DNA of 64,000 bases from Neobacillus sp. DY30. GTDB taxonomy: Bacteria; Bacillota; Bacilli; Bacillales; Cytobacillaceae. Positions 7,859-17,369 of this stretch are shown piece by piece. How positions within the stretch are numbered: position 1 is the stretch's first letter; every line of letters starts with the position of its first letter. The translations under genes were made by a program, and so were the position numbers. The DNA lies in the NCBI RefSeq assembly GCF_030123065.1, contig NZ_CP126093.1, positions 2,670,001 through 2,734,000 on the forward strand, read 5' to 3'. The notes beneath the pieces were generated by a model. The model saw only the letters and a list, made by a program, of their open reading frames with translations, was not told where the DNA came from and made no database searches.

Positions 7859-10267
7859 ATGATAAAACAAAAGCTAGTTCTTATAGGGAATGGAATGGCA
7901 GGGGTAAGAGTAATTGAAGAAGTGTTAAAAATCAATCCAAATGGATTTGAAATTACGATTTTTGGAGCTGAACCTTATCCGAATTATAACCGAATTCAAT
8001 TATCAAAGGTCCTTCAGGGCGGGACTTCGGTAAGTGATATTACCTTAAATGACTGGGAATGGTACGAAGATAATAGGATCCGTTTTTATCCCGGAGAGAC
8101 GGTAACAGCCATTGACACAAAAATGCAGACGGTTAGTACCGATAAAGGGCGAAAAGAATCCTATGACCAATTAATCATAGCGACAGGCTCTAACCCATTC
8201 ATGCTGCCACTACCAGGGGCAGATAAGGAAGGGGTTAAGGCGTTTCGTAATATTAAAGACTGCGAAGAGATGATTGAATATTCAAAAAAGTTTAAGAAAG
8301 CGGCCGTGATTGGCGGAGGTTTACTTGGATTGGAAGCAGCAAGAGGACTTCTTAACCTCGGAATGGAGGTGGATGTCATCCATATTTATGATTACTTAAT
8401 GGAGCGCCAGTTAGATCGGACCGCAGGGAAATTGCTGCAAACAGAATTAGAAAAACAAGGTATGAAGTTTCTTTTACAAAAAAACACTGCAGAAATTACA
8501 GGCAGAAAACATGTCACAGGAGTTAAGTTCTCGGATGGCACCAGAATTAAAGCGGATTTAGTCGTGATGGCGGTAGGGATTAAACCGAATGTCGCGTTGG
8601 CACAGGAAGCGGGGATACCGGTTAACCGAGGAATCTTGGTGAATGATTATTTAGAGACAGATATCCCGCATGTGTTTGCGGTAGGGGAATGTGCCGAGCA
8701 CCGAGGTATTGCCTACGGATTAGTGGCACCGCTATATCAGCAAGGACAAGTATTAGCGAAAAGACTCTGTGGAATACAGGATGAAGGCTATCAAGGTTCG
8801 GTACTATCGACCCAATTAAAGGTATCTGGTGTTGATGTTTTCTCAGCAGGAAAAATCAATGAAGATGAGCATACAAAAGTATATAAAATGTACGACGATT
8901 GGAATGGTGTTTATAAAAAAGTACTCATTGAAGACGGTAAGATTACAGGTGCTGTCATGTTTGGTGATACAAAGGATGGAAATAAGATATTTGATTTTAT
9001 AAAGAAAGGGGCACTAATTGAGGAGTATCTTGAAGCTTCTCAAAGTGATCAGGCTGAGACAAATTTAGCTGCCAGCATGTCAGATGAAGAAATTATTTGC
9101 GGCTGTAACGGTGTTACGAAAGGAAGTATTGTAGAGGCAATTAAAGCAAATGGTTTAACGACAGTGGATCAGGTGAAAGGCTGTACGAATGCTTCACGTT
9201 CGTGCGGTGGCTGTAAATCACTTGTGTCCGATTTACTCGCCTGTACACTTGGGGAGCAATATCAGACTGACCAAAAGGAAGCAATCTGCGGCTGCACCAC
9301 ATTAACAAGAGAAGAAGTATTGGCAGAAATTCGTGAAAAGGGTCTCACCCATATTCGGGAAATCATGAACGTGCTGGAGTGGAAGACAGATGGCTGTTCG
9401 AAATGTAAACCAGCTTTAAATTATTACTTAGGAATGATTCATCCACTAAAATATCAGGATGAACGAGAAGCAAGATATGTCAATGAAAGAATGCATGCCA
9501 ATATCCAAAAAGATGGAACCTATTCCGTTGTTCCTAGAATGTATGGCGGTGTAACAACCTCAGATGACTTACGTAAAATTGCCGATGTCGCTGATAAATA
9601 TAAGGTAGGCATGATAAAGGTTACAGGCGGCCAGCGAATTGACTTACTTGGTGTATATAAAGAAGACCTGCCAAAGATTTGGGCAGAACTTGATATGCCA
9701 TCAGGATCAGCCTACTCAAAAGGACTTCGTACAGTCAAAACATGTGTAGGTGAAAATTACTGCCGATTTGGAACACAGGATTCAATTGGAATGGGAATTA
9801 GACTTGAAAGAAAGTTTGAAGGCTTAAACACTCCACATAAAGTGAAAATGGCAGTGTCGGCGTGCCCGCGTAACTGTGCAGAAAGCGGAATTAAAGATGT
9901 TGGAATTGTCGGTGTAGAAGGTGCTTGGGAAATGTATGTCGGCGGTAACGGCGGGACACATCTTCGTGAAGCTGATTTATTGTTTAAGTTCAAAACAGGT
10001 GATGAGTTGGTCGAAATGATTGGAGCCTTCCTCCAATATTATCGTGAAAGTGCAAAATACCTAGAAAGGACTTCAGCATGGGTGGAGCGCTTAGGAGTAG
10101 ACCGGATCAGAGAGGTATTATCGGACGAATTAATGGTAAGGGAATACAATAATCGAATCGATGAGGCGTTGTCTGTTGTTCAAGATCCATGGAAAGAAGC
10201 AATTAATAATAAAAACCTTTTAAGAGACTTATATCAAAATGTAAAGATTCCAGTAGAAACAAAATAA
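7859..10267 (+). CDS. nasD: Assimilatory nitrite reductase large subunit
   Basis: This 802-residue NAD(P)H-dependent siroheme protein reduces nitrite to ammonium in the cytosol. Its order is: N-terminal FAD/NAD(P) pyridine nucleotide-disulfide oxidoreductase domain (GNGMAGVR at the N-terminus, second nucleotide site [12 protein letters not shown]), two Cys-rich BFD-like [2Fe-2S] segments (CGCNGVTKG...CGGCK and CGCTT...CSKCK), then the siroheme/[4Fe-4S] reductase domain with CVGENYC and CPRNC supplying the cluster cysteines. Start ATG 7859 has AGGAAGG 8 nt upstream; GTG 7850 would overlap that site. Length matches NasD/NirB of Bacillus. It is followed by its Rieske subunit and a siroheme-pathway methylase. 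Dissimilatory NirB is the alternative, since sequence does not distinguish them well. Confidence 0.93.
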   Translation: MIKQKLVLIGNGMAGVRVIEEVLKINPNGFEITIFGAEPYPNYNRIQLSKVLQGGTSVSDITLNDWEWYEDNRIRFYPGETVTAIDTKMQTVSTDKGRKESYDQLIIATGSNPFMLPLPGADKEGVKAFRNIKDCEEMIEYSKKFKKAAVIGGGLLGLEAARGLLNLGMEVDVIHIYDYLMERQLDRTAGKLLQTELEKQGMKFLLQKNTAEITGRKHVTGVKFSDGTRIKADLVVMAVGIKPNVALAQEAGIPVNRGILVNDYLETDIPHVFAVGECAEHRGIAYGLVAPLYQQGQVLAKRLCGIQDEGYQGSVLSTQLKVSGVDVFSAGKINEDEHTKVYKMYDDWNGVYKKVLIEDGKITGAVMFGDTKDGNKIFDFIKKGALIEEYLEASQSDQAETNLAASMSDEEIICGCNGVTKGSIVEAIKANGLTTVDQVKGCTNASRSCGGCKSLVSDLLACTLGEQYQTDQKEAICGCTTLTREEVLAEIREKGLTHIREIMNVLEWKTDGCSKCKPALNYYLGMIHPLKYQDEREARYVNERMHANIQKDGTYSVVPRMYGGVTTSDDLRKIADVADKYKVGMIKVTGGQRIDLLGVYKEDLPKIWAELDMPSGSAYSKGLRTVKTCVGENYCRFGTQDSIGMGIRLERKFEGLNTPHKVKMAVSACPRNCAESGIKDVGIVGVEGAWEMYVGGNGGTHLREADLLFKFKTGDELVEMIGAFLQYYRESAKYLERTSAWVERLGVDRIREVLSDELMVREYNNRIDEALSVVQDPWKEAINNKNLLRDLYQNVKIPVETK

Positions 10268-10284
10268 TGGAGGGAGTGGTTCAG

Positions 10285-10608
10285 ATGGAAAAAACAATAC
10301 GACGAATTTTCATCGGGGAAGTAGCAGATTTACCACAAAAGTTAGGAAAAACAGTCATCGCAGGCAATAAGGAAATCGCAGTTTTTAAAACAGAAAATGG
10401 CGATATCAGAGCCATTGAAAACCGTTGTCCTCATAAAGGCGGCGTCCTTGCAGAAGGTATACTAAGCGGGGAATATGTATTTTGCCCTATGCACGATTGG
10501 AAGATCAGTGTAAAGGACGGCATGGTTCAGGCGCCGGACGTAGGGTGCGTTCAGACTTACCCTGTTGAAGTCAAGAGTGATCTAGTCTATGTCTTGATTA
10601 GAGAATAG
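10285..10608 (+). CDS. nasE: Nitrite reductase small subunit, Rieske-type
   Basis: A 107-residue Rieske [2Fe-2S] protein that partners the large subunit in nitrite reduction. The cluster ligands are visible as CPHKGG and, 17 residues after its His, CPMHDW (C-x-H ... C-x-x-H). The start is ATG 10285, with GGAGGG 10 nt upstream; the in-frame ATG at 10267 overlaps the previous stop and precedes that ribosome site, so it was rejected. The gap after NasD is 17 nt, so the two are surely cotranscribed. Confidence 0.93.
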   Translation: MEKTIRRIFIGEVADLPQKLGKTVIAGNKEIAVFKTENGDIRAIENRCPHKGGVLAEGILSGEYVFCPMHDWKISVKDGMVQAPDVGCVQTYPVEVKSDLVYVLIRE

Positions 10609-10640
10609 ATGTTGGAAGTTTTTCGATAGGTTAATAGCGC

Positions 10641-10669
10641 CCTAACCAAAACTTAAAGAGTCGGTTAGG
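10641..10669. other. Intergenic hairpin between nasE and SUMT gene
   Basis: CCTAACC (10641-10647) and GGTTAGG (10663-10669) are perfect complements with a 15-nt loop. No T-run follows, so it is not a classical terminator. It could be an mRNA processing or stability element separating nasDE from the following pair. The rest of the 137-nt gap holds only the next ribosome site. Confidence 0.5.
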
Positions 10670-10745
10670 TCACTAAGAACAGTCCAAAGTGACTTAATCA
10701 GATATTCGGTTACCAAGTACACAGCGATAAGAAGGAGCGATGGTT

Positions 10746-11519
10746 ATGGGGAAAGCGTATATTGTTGGTGCAGGTCCCGGTGATCCGGAATTAATTACAG
10801 TAAAAGCATTACGATGTATTCAGGAAGCAGATGTAATTCTTTATGACCGGCTGGTGAATCCAGAACTTTTAAAGGAAGCTAAGCAGGATTGCCATCTCAT
10901 TTACTGCGGGAAACAACCAAATTATCATACCTTACAGCAGGAAACGATCAACCATCTGTTAGTCAAATACACCAAACAGGGAAAAAACGTAGTGCGATTA
11001 AAAGGCGGCGATCCGTTCGTTTTTGGACGCGGAGCGGAGGAGGTCGAAGCCCTGGCGGCAAATGGGCTTCAGGTTGAAGTAGTTCCAGGGATAACTGCAG
11101 GGGTAGCAGCCCCTGCATATGCTGGAATCCCGATTACACATCGAGAATTAGGCAGTTCTTTTGCTGTCGTCACCGGGCATAAGCCGAAGGGAAAACCTAG
11201 CGATATTAATTGGAAGAGCCTGGCAGAAGCGGTCGACACGCTGGCAATTTATATGGGAATCACCAACCTCCCATATATTTGCGAGGAATTAATCAAGCAT
11301 GGAAAAAAGCAAGATACCCCAGTTGCCATCATTCAGCAAGGGACTACATTGGCACAGCGTACGGTCACAGGGACACTGAGTTCCATTGTTAGTGTGGTGG
11401 AAAAAGAGGGGATTCAAAATCCTGCAATGATTGTTGTTGGAGAAGTCGTCACCTTCCGTGATAAAATAAGTTTACTAGAAGCAGAGGGGAAGGCAGAAAA
11501 CTATGCAACAATGGCTTAA
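10746..11519 (+). CDS. nasF: Uroporphyrinogen-III C-methyltransferase (SUMT)
   Basis: A 257-residue SAM-dependent methylase that converts uroporphyrinogen III to precorrin-2, the first committed step to siroheme. Tetrapyrrole methylase motifs are all present: VGAGPGDPELITVKAL at the N-terminus, LKGGDPFVFGRG, and VVPGITAGVAAPAYAGIPITHR. Start ATG 10746 is 8 nt after GAAGGAG; ATG 10740 is only 2 nt away and was rejected. In B. subtilis the equivalent nasF closes the nas operon, which supports the name. It supplies siroheme for NasD and CysI. A second SUMT at 16572-17348 belongs to the sulfur operon. The 3' end overlaps the next gene by 17 bp. Confidence 0.9.
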   Translation: MGKAYIVGAGPGDPELITVKALRCIQEADVILYDRLVNPELLKEAKQDCHLIYCGKQPNYHTLQQETINHLLVKYTKQGKNVVRLKGGDPFVFGRGAEEVEALAANGLQVEVVPGITAGVAAPAYAGIPITHRELGSSFAVVTGHKPKGKPSDINWKSLAEAVDTLAIYMGITNLPYICEELIKHGKKQDTPVAIIQQGTTLAQRTVTGTLSSIVSVVEKEGIQNPAMIVVGEVVTFRDKISLLEAEGKAENYATMA

Positions 11520-12549
11520 AGAAGTCGCAAGAGGAAAAAGAGGGTCCAAAGACTTAGACTATCACCAAACAAAAGAAGTCGCACAATCTATTATTAGTGG
11601 CAAAGCAACAGACGCCCAAATTGCAGCCTATCTGATTGCACTCCGCTTAAAAACGGAATCACCGGAGGAACTACTTGCTTTTGTACATGCCTATCAGGAT
11701 GTAAGTCATAAACTAGATGAGTCAAACCAGTCACGGATTGATTTAGCCAGTCCGTATAATGGCAGGAACTCTTTTACTGGAAGTATACCAACTGCAATTT
11801 TGATGGCTGAATACGGGTTGCCAGTATTTTTACATGGAAGTGATTCACTTCCTCCTAAATATGGAACGACAATCATGGAAATCCTTTTACAATTAGGTCT
11901 GGATGTTAACCAATCCAAGCGAGGATTGGCGAAAACAATGAGTGAAGCAGGTATTGCTTTTGGAAATAGCGAGGAATATTGCCCGAGTTTAGGGGAACTG
12001 CGCAGGATTCGTAAGGAGCTTGGGGTAAGAACTCTCTTTAATACAGTAGAGAAGCTATTGAACCTGGCAAAGGCAGATTCATTAATGATGGGGGCTTATC
12101 ATCGGACAGCAATTAACAAAATCGCACCTATTTTTAAAGAACTTTCCTTTAAAAATGTCTATATTGTCCAAGGGATGGAAGGCTCTGAGGATTTACCTGT
12201 TCACCGTAATAGCTTTATTTATAAAATCACTGATAATAAGATTGAATCATCTATTGTTAAACCTGAGGATTATGGCCTGTTGGCAGAAGAATTTGATAAA
12301 GAAATTAAGTTATCTGCACATGAACAGTCTGACATTACCCTGGCGATTCTAAGCGGAGAACAAACGAAATCAGTTCAGCCCTATTACAATCAAGTCTTAT
12401 TTAATACGGGTATTAGGTATTACCTATTCGGCGCCGTCAATAGTATAGAAGATGGTATAGAGATAGCGAAACAACAACTAACGGAACAACGCGGATTAAG
12501 ACAACTCGAAAAATGGAAAACAAGTCAGCGTGAAAATATTATTTCCTAA
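11503..12549 (+). CDS. TrpD2-like glycosyltransferase-fold protein (anthranilate phosphoribosyltransferase paralogue)
   Basis: This 348-residue protein has the all-helical N-domain and alpha/beta phosphoribosyltransferase fold of the family-3 glycosyltransferases. The true TrpD PRPP motif (GTGGD) is replaced by ASPYNGRNSFTGS, and the KHGNR region reads FLHGSDSLPPKYGT, as in TrpD2/YbiB-type proteins rather than tryptophan enzymes. No other trp gene is near. It overlaps the SUMT gene by 17 bp and shares its operon, ending at a terminator, so it is expressed with nitrite assimilation. E. coli YbiB binds nucleic acids; whether this one does, or acts on a tetrapyrrole or nucleotide substrate, is unknown. 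Automated annotation as TrpD would be misleading. Confidence 0.75.
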   Translation: MQQWLKEVARGKRGSKDLDYHQTKEVAQSIISGKATDAQIAAYLIALRLKTESPEELLAFVHAYQDVSHKLDESNQSRIDLASPYNGRNSFTGSIPTAILMAEYGLPVFLHGSDSLPPKYGTTIMEILLQLGLDVNQSKRGLAKTMSEAGIAFGNSEEYCPSLGELRRIRKELGVRTLFNTVEKLLNLAKADSLMMGAYHRTAINKIAPIFKELSFKNVYIVQGMEGSEDLPVHRNSFIYKITDNKIESSIVKPEDYGLLAEEFDKEIKLSAHEQSDITLAILSGEQTKSVQPYYNQVLFNTGIRYYLFGAVNSIEDGIEIAKQQLTEQRGLRQLEKWKTSQRENIIS

Positions 12550-12550
12550 C

Positions 12551-12588
12551 AAAACGTTCTGGACGATATATCGTCTAGGGCGTTTTTG
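12551..12588 (+). terminator. Rho-independent terminator of nas operon
   Basis: Nested stem: GGACGA/TCGTCT around a TATA loop, with outer AAAACG (12551-12556) pairing with CGTTTT (12581-12586), followed by T residues. Confidence 0.8.
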
Positions 12589-12690
12589 TTTAACCGGATA
12601 TTGAGGGAAATTTATTTTTCTAAATTTTTATTTTTCTTATTTACATAAATCCTATTGGTATGGTAGGATTAATCACAACAATTACCATAA

Positions 12691-12836
12691 CTTATCAAGA
12701 GAGGCTGAGGGACTGGTCCTATGAAGCCCGGCAACCTGCTGTGCAAGGTGCTAATTCCAGCAAAATGATCTTCATTTTGGGAGATAAGGCGTTAAACTTT
12801 CGTGAGATGCCTGTCCTTTTAGGAAAGGCTTTTTTG
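12691..12836 (+). promoter_or_regulatory. SAM-I (S-box) riboswitch with terminator
   Basis: The aptamer begins CTTATCAAGAG (12691), continues with the conserved GGCTGAGGGACTGG, CCTATGAAGCCCGGCAACC and GGTGCTAATTCCAGCAAAA blocks, and closes with GAGATAAG (12781-12788). Downstream, GCCTGTCC (12809-12816) pairs with GGAAAGGC (12822-12829), followed by six T residues, forming the off-state terminator. High S-adenosylmethionine should stop transcription before cysH. The B. subtilis cysH operon is likewise an S-box unit. A weak -10 (TATGGT near 12658) lies upstream. Confidence 0.95.
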
Positions 12837-12860
12837 ATGAACAAAGGAGGATTGTAGTAA

Positions 12861-13577
12861 ATGACTACACCAGTTACGTATGAAAATTGGAATCAAATAT
12901 CCCAAAATTTTTCAATTGAGGATAAGACGAAGGGAGCAAAAGCTGTATTAGAGTGGGCTTATAGCTCTTATCCTGATGATCAAATTGTGTATGCATCCAG
13001 TTTTGGTGCAGAAGCAATTGTATTAATCGATCTCATCCAACAGGTTAAGCCTGACGCGCATATCGTATTCTTGGATACAGGCTTACATTTTCCAGAAACA
13101 TATGAGGTTATTAACAAAATAGAAAGGCGTTTTCCAACACTAAACATTGAGCGTAAACTGCCGAAGCTGACATTGGATGAACAGCGTGAACAATATGGAT
13201 CTGCACTATGGAAAAGGGAACCTAACCAATGCTGTAACATCCGTAAAGTTATTCCGTTAAAGGAAACACTGAGTGCTAAACAAGCGTGGATTTCAGGGCT
13301 TCGCAGGGAACAGTCACCAACAAGAGCAAACACTCAATTTCTTAATAAAGATGATAAGTTTCAGAATATTAAAATCTGTCCGCTTATCCACTGGACATGG
13401 GATGAGGTTTGGGCCTATATCAAGGAGAAAGAACTCCCCTACAATACCTTGCATGATCAAAATTACCCTAGTATCGGCTGCTTTCCTTGTACACAGCCAA
13501 CTGCTGCTGATGGTGATTCACGTGCAGGTCGCTGGGCGGGAAGCGGCAAGACGGAGTGTGGCTTACACACATCCTAA
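12861..13577 (+). CDS. cysH: Phosphoadenylyl/adenylyl-sulfate reductase (thioredoxin)
   Basis: A 238-residue reductase that makes sulfite from PAPS or APS with thioredoxin as donor. The PP-loop-type nucleotide region ([11 protein letters not shown]) is near the N-terminus. Cysteines NQCCNIRK and GCFPCTQP form the CC...CxxC set that binds [4Fe-4S] in APS-reducing and dual-specificity enzymes such as B. subtilis CysH. ECGLH near the C-terminus supplies the catalytic Cys. It is the first gene after the S-box riboswitch, with AAAGGAGG ahead of ATG 12861. It leads the sulfate assimilation operon. Confidence 0.95.
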   Translation: MTTPVTYENWNQISQNFSIEDKTKGAKAVLEWAYSSYPDDQIVYASSFGAEAIVLIDLIQQVKPDAHIVFLDTGLHFPETYEVINKIERRFPTLNIERKLPKLTLDEQREQYGSALWKREPNQCCNIRKVIPLKETLSAKQAWISGLRREQSPTRANTQFLNKDDKFQNIKICPLIHWTWDEVWAYIKEKELPYNTLHDQNYPSIGCFPCTQPTAADGDSRAGRWAGSGKTECGLHTS

Positions 13578-13592
13578 AAGGGGGCTTTTAAT

Positions 13593-14651
13593 TTGCTCAC
13601 AATTATTGCAGTTACGATAGGATTATTTTTTGCAATAAATATTGGTGCCAGCGGTGCAGCTGCTTCAATGGGAATTTCTTATGGAGCAGGAGTAGTGAAG
13701 AAAAGACTGGCATTGTTACTATGTGGAATTACCGTTTTCCTCGGCGCCTGGCTTGGCGGAGGGGAAGTAGTCAAAACGATTGGCAGCGGAATTGTTCCAA
13801 ACAGCACGTTTACCATTCCGATTGCTCTGATTGTTTTAGCGTCAGCCGCACTTTCTTTGTTTTTAGCGAATGTTTTCGGAATCCCGCTATCTACGAGTGA
13901 AGTAGCAGTAGGATCGGTAGTAGGCGCCGGAATCGTTTATCAATCCGTGTTTGTTGGTAAACTTGCATGGATTATGCTTTTTTGGCTGCTCACTCCTTTC
14001 GCAGCATTCTTTATTGCCATCCTTGCTGCGAATATATTAAAGATTAAGACGCTGAAACGTTGGATGGAAGCTCCGAAAGCCATTCCTGTTCTTTCCGTAC
14101 TTGTCGTATGCATGGGATTATTTGAAGCTTTCTCAGCAGGGATGAACAATGTAGCCAACGCGGTTGGACCTTTAGTCGGGGCTGACATCATGTCGACGAG
14201 TAGCGGCATTTTCTGGGGCGGACTTTTTGTTGCAGCCGGTGCGATTTTTTTAGGCCATCGTGTTCTTGAAACGAATGGTAAGAAAATTACCACGTTACGA
14301 CTCGAAGAGGGCTGTGTCATTTCTGGAACGGGAGCAGCGATTGTGACTGCTGCCTCCATTTTTGGTATTCCTGTCCCATTGACACAAATCACAACATCAT
14401 CGATTATCGGCATCGGCTTTGCCAAGCACGGCAAGTCTGTTTTAAAAAAGAATATAGTCGTTCAGCTTCTAACTGTTTGGATTGTTTCACCTGTGTTATC
14501 GATGGTGCTTTCCTATACTCTGATTCAAATGTTAATAGAGCATAACTTCTATCCGATTGTCGCAATGGCAGGTGTTTTAATCTCCGTTTTCGGAGTTTCA
14601 TCACTGATGAAAAAATCCAACCAACCAGTTGCTGAAGCAGCCGAAAAGTAG
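13593..14651 (+). CDS. cysP: Sulfate permease of the PiT family
   Basis: A 352-residue polytopic membrane protein of the inorganic phosphate transporter (PiT) superfamily. In B. subtilis the homologue CysP at the same operon position imports sulfate. About ten hydrophobic helices and the repeated PiT signatures can be seen: an N-terminal GASGAAASMGISYGAG and a second-half SAGMNNVANAVGPLVGA. The start is TTG 13593, about 9 nt after AAGGGGG; no ATG fits. It lies 15 bp after cysH. Phosphate transport is the alternative but context argues for sulfate. Confidence 0.9.
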   Translation: MLTIIAVTIGLFFAINIGASGAAASMGISYGAGVVKKRLALLLCGITVFLGAWLGGGEVVKTIGSGIVPNSTFTIPIALIVLASAALSLFLANVFGIPLSTSEVAVGSVVGAGIVYQSVFVGKLAWIMLFWLLTPFAAFFIAILAANILKIKTLKRWMEAPKAIPVLSVLVVCMGLFEAFSAGMNNVANAVGPLVGADIMSTSSGIFWGGLFVAAGAIFLGHRVLETNGKKITTLRLEEGCVISGTGAAIVTAASIFGIPVPLTQITTSSIIGIGFAKHGKSVLKKNIVVQLLTVWIVSPVLSMVLSYTLIQMLIEHNFYPIVAMAGVLISVFGVSSLMKKSNQPVAEAAEK

Positions 14652-14687
14652 GTTATGAGTTTCGCAGATTAACTAGTTTGATTTCAC

Positions 14688-14752
14688 CGATAAATACTAT
14701 TCTTTTATTTATCGCTGATATATATCTCTAATTTAGAGGATTTTTTATAAAA
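14688..14752 (+). other. Intercistronic hairpins between cysP and sat
   Basis: CGATAAAT (14688-14695) pairs with ATTTATCG (14707-14714). A weaker CTCTA/TAGAG hairpin (about 14726-14738) is followed by a T-run. They could partly attenuate or stabilise the long cys mRNA. The weak second stem makes full termination unlikely. Confidence 0.4.
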
Positions 14753-14781
14753 AACATTCAATGAAGAAAGGTATGATTCTG

Positions 14782-15930
14782 TTGTCATTTTTACCAGCAC
14801 CTCATGGAGGTAAACTAATTGAAGCATTTGATCCAAACTATGATGTAACATCCATCGAAAAAGAACTTGAAATCGACACCATTGCCTTAAGTGACCTTGA
14901 GTTAATCGGTGTTGGGTTATTTAGTCCACTAACCGGTTTCCTTGGGAAAGCCGATTATGAAAATGTCGTGGAAAACATGCGTCTTGCAGACAATACGATT
15001 TGGTCTATTCCGGTTACTCTTCCTGTTTCGCATGAAACAGCAGCAACACTTGAAGTTGGGGAAAAAATCAAGCTTGTTTATAATAACGAGGTTTATGGAG
15101 TTATTACCGTTTCAGAATGGTATGAACCGAATCTAGATAAAGAAGCAGTTGAAGTATATAAAACACTTGAAATTGCACATCCGGGAGTTAAGCGTCTATA
15201 TGAAAGAGGACCTGTCTATGTGGCAGGGGATGTCGTTTTGGTAAAAAAACCGGAAAAAGGAATCTTCGGTGATGTATGGTTCGAGCCGAAAGAAACACGT
15301 GCATTGTTTGAAGAAAAAGGCTGGAAGACAGTTGTAGGATTCCAAACTAGAAATCCAATTCACCGTGCTCATGAGTACATTCAAAAAGCAGCACTTGAAA
15401 CAGTTGATGGACTTTTTGTTAATCCGCTTGTAGGGGAAACAAAGTCTGATGATATCCCTGCTGATGTTCGTCTAAAAAGCTATCGTGTCCTACTTGAAAA
15501 TTATTACCCGGCAGAACGTGTACAGCTTGGTGTTTACCCAGCAGCGATGAGATATGCAGGTCCAAGAGAAGCGATCTTCCATGCAATAGCACGTAAGAAT
15601 TTTGGGTGCACTCATTTTATCGTTGGCCGTGATCATGCTGGTGTAGGCAATTATTATGGTACGTACGATGCGCAGTTAATTTTTAGTGAATTCCCTGAAG
15701 GGGAGCTTGGCATAAAACCATTATTCTTTGAACATAGCTTCTATTGCACAAAGTGTGAAGGAATGGCTTCTGATAAAACTTGCCCGCACAGCAATGAAGA
15801 CAGAGTAATCCTTTCTGGAACAAAAGTCAGAGAATTGCTTCGTGCAGGACAGCTTCCTCCATCCACATTCAGCCGTAAAGAGGTTGTTGAAGTGTTGATT
15901 GAAGGAATGAAAGAAGAAACGCACGTTTAG
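14782..15930 (+). CDS. sat: Sulfate adenylyltransferase (ATP sulfurylase)
   Basis: ATP sulfurylase of the homo-oligomeric type; it activates sulfate to APS. Catalytic and ATP-site motifs are visible: [12 protein letters not shown] (the HxxH-like motif), [13 protein letters not shown], and [13 protein letters not shown]...CPHS pair of Cys motifs lies near the C-terminus. Start TTG 14782 is 10 nt after AAAGG and gives 382 residues, which I recall as the size of B. subtilis Sat; ATG 14773 (1 nt from the ribosome site) and ATG 14761 were rejected but cannot be excluded. It is followed 11 bp later by the APS kinase. Confidence 0.94.
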   Translation: MSFLPAPHGGKLIEAFDPNYDVTSIEKELEIDTIALSDLELIGVGLFSPLTGFLGKADYENVVENMRLADNTIWSIPVTLPVSHETAATLEVGEKIKLVYNNEVYGVITVSEWYEPNLDKEAVEVYKTLEIAHPGVKRLYERGPVYVAGDVVLVKKPEKGIFGDVWFEPKETRALFEEKGWKTVVGFQTRNPIHRAHEYIQKAALETVDGLFVNPLVGETKSDDIPADVRLKSYRVLLENYYPAERVQLGVYPAAMRYAGPREAIFHAIARKNFGCTHFIVGRDHAGVGNYYGTYDAQLIFSEFPEGELGIKPLFFEHSFYCTKCEGMASDKTCPHSNEDRVILSGTKVRELLRAGQLPPSTFSRKEVVEVLIEGMKEETHV

Positions 15931-15941
15931 GGGGAGAAATC

Positions 15942-16541
15942 ATGACAAAAGCAACGAATATCACTTGGCATGCTAGTACAGTTACAAAATCCGACCGTCA
16001 TGCTCAAAATGGTCATGGAAGCTGTGTACTATGGTTTACAGGTCTTTCAGGTTCTGGTAAATCGACGATTGCCAACGCTGTATCAAGCGCGTTATACCGT
16101 CAGGGAATTAATGAATATGTACTAGATGGTGATAATATCCGCCACGGATTAAACAAGGACCTTGGTTTTTCAGATCATGACCGGACAGAGAATATAAGAC
16201 GAATTGGCGAAGTTGCCAAATTGTTTGTTGACAGCGGTGCAGTTGTAACTACAGCTTTTATCTCGCCATTCCGTTCAGACCGCGACCAGGTTCGAGAAAT
16301 TTTTGAAGAAGGCGAGTTTATTGAAGTTTTTGTTGACTGTCCACTTAATGAGTGTGAAAAGCGTGATCCAAAGCAGCTATATGCAAAAGCTCGCCGCGGG
16401 GAAATAAAGGATTTCACTGGGATTGATTCCCCATATGAAGCACCGGAATTCCCAGAAATTACAGTTCGTTCAGATCTTTTAACAGTGGAAGAGGCTGTGG
16501 AACAAATTTTAAGGTACTTACAAGAAAAAAACATTCTCTAA
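15942..16541 (+). CDS. cysC: Adenylyl-sulfate (APS) kinase
   Basis: A 199-residue kinase that phosphorylates APS to PAPS. The P-loop [12 protein letters not shown] sits near residue 30. The APS-binding [16 protein letters not shown] and [13 protein letters not shown] blocks, and the downstream [14 protein letters not shown] and [23 protein letters not shown] regions, are all intact. GGGGAG precedes ATG 15942. It lies between sat and sumT in the same operon. Confidence 0.96.
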   Translation: MTKATNITWHASTVTKSDRHAQNGHGSCVLWFTGLSGSGKSTIANAVSSALYRQGINEYVLDGDNIRHGLNKDLGFSDHDRTENIRRIGEVAKLFVDSGAVVTTAFISPFRSDRDQVREIFEEGEFIEVFVDCPLNECEKRDPKQLYAKARRGEIKDFTGIDSPYEAPEFPEITVRSDLLTVEEAVEQILRYLQEKNIL

Positions 16542-16571
16542 CATGAGTCGGTAAGAAAGGATGGTTGATCA

Positions 16572-17348
16572 ATGGTTGGCAAGGTTTATTTAGTAGGTGC
16601 GGGTCCTGGAGATCCAGATTTAATTACAGTAAAGGGATTGCGCTGCCTCAAGCAAGCTGATGTCATCCTCTATGATCGGCTGGTAAATCCTGAGCTTTTG
16701 GAGAATGCAAAAGAGGGAGCGCAACTTGTCTATTGCGGCAAGCTCCCACATTATCATACAATGAAGCAGGAGACAATTAATCATTTCTTGGTGAAATATG
16801 CCAAAAAGGGGTACCAGGTGGTTCGCTTAAAAGGAGGAGACCCTTTTGTTTTCGGACGTGGGGGCGAAGAAGCGGAAGAATGCGCGAAGCATAATGTTCC
16901 GTTTGAAGTTGTTCCAGGCATCACGGCTGGAATCGCTGCTTCAGCATATGCAGGAATTCCTGTTACCCATCGAAACTTAAGTAAAAGTTTCGCATTTATC
17001 ACCGGACACCAAGCTGGTGATGCCTGTGCCGAACATCAATGGGCACATTTGGCAAAGGGTGTAGATACAATTTGTGTGTATATGGGAGTATCTCATCTAT
17101 CAACCATAACCAAACAATTAATGCTTAACGGTAAATCGCCGCAGACTCCGATTGCTCTAATTCATTGGGGGACATTAAGCGGCCAGAGGATCGTGACAGG
17201 AACGCTTGAGACTATTGAGGAAGTGGTGGAAAGAGAGCAGATTACCAACCCAAGCATGATTGTGATTGGCGAGGTTGTTACCCTCCACAAAAAATTGAAT
17301 TGGTTTCAAGAAGAAATTGTACCAAATATTCCAGCAGCCAACCGGTAA
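16572..17348 (+). CDS. sumT: Uroporphyrinogen-III C-methyltransferase (SUMT), sulfur operon copy
   Basis: A second SUMT, 258 residues, closely similar to the product of 10746-11519 (shared VGAGPGDP, LYDRLVNPELL, LKGGDPFVFGRG and VVPGITAG). It makes precorrin-2 for the siroheme of sulfite reductase and matches B. subtilis YlnD in operon position. ATG 16572 follows a GAAAGGATGG site. Two copies in separate operons let nitrite and sulfite reduction each draw their own siroheme supply. The divergence between copies argues against a recent duplication. Confidence 0.92.
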   Translation: MVGKVYLVGAGPGDPDLITVKGLRCLKQADVILYDRLVNPELLENAKEGAQLVYCGKLPHYHTMKQETINHFLVKYAKKGYQVVRLKGGDPFVFGRGGEEAEECAKHNVPFEVVPGITAGIAASAYAGIPVTHRNLSKSFAFITGHQAGDACAEHQWAHLAKGVDTICVYMGVSHLSTITKQLMLNGKSPQTPIALIHWGTLSGQRIVTGTLETIEEVVEREQITNPSMIVIGEVVTLHKKLNWFQEEIVPNIPAANR

Positions 17349-17369
17349 CAACAGAAGGGAGCACGTTGT

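Noticed and set aside
12660-12857. 65-codon open frame on the plus strand before cysH
   Set aside because: It runs through the whole S-box riboswitch, whose RNA conservation explains the sequence.
13940-14434. 164-codon minus-strand frame
   Set aside because: Antisense shadow of cysP; no ribosome site or family features.
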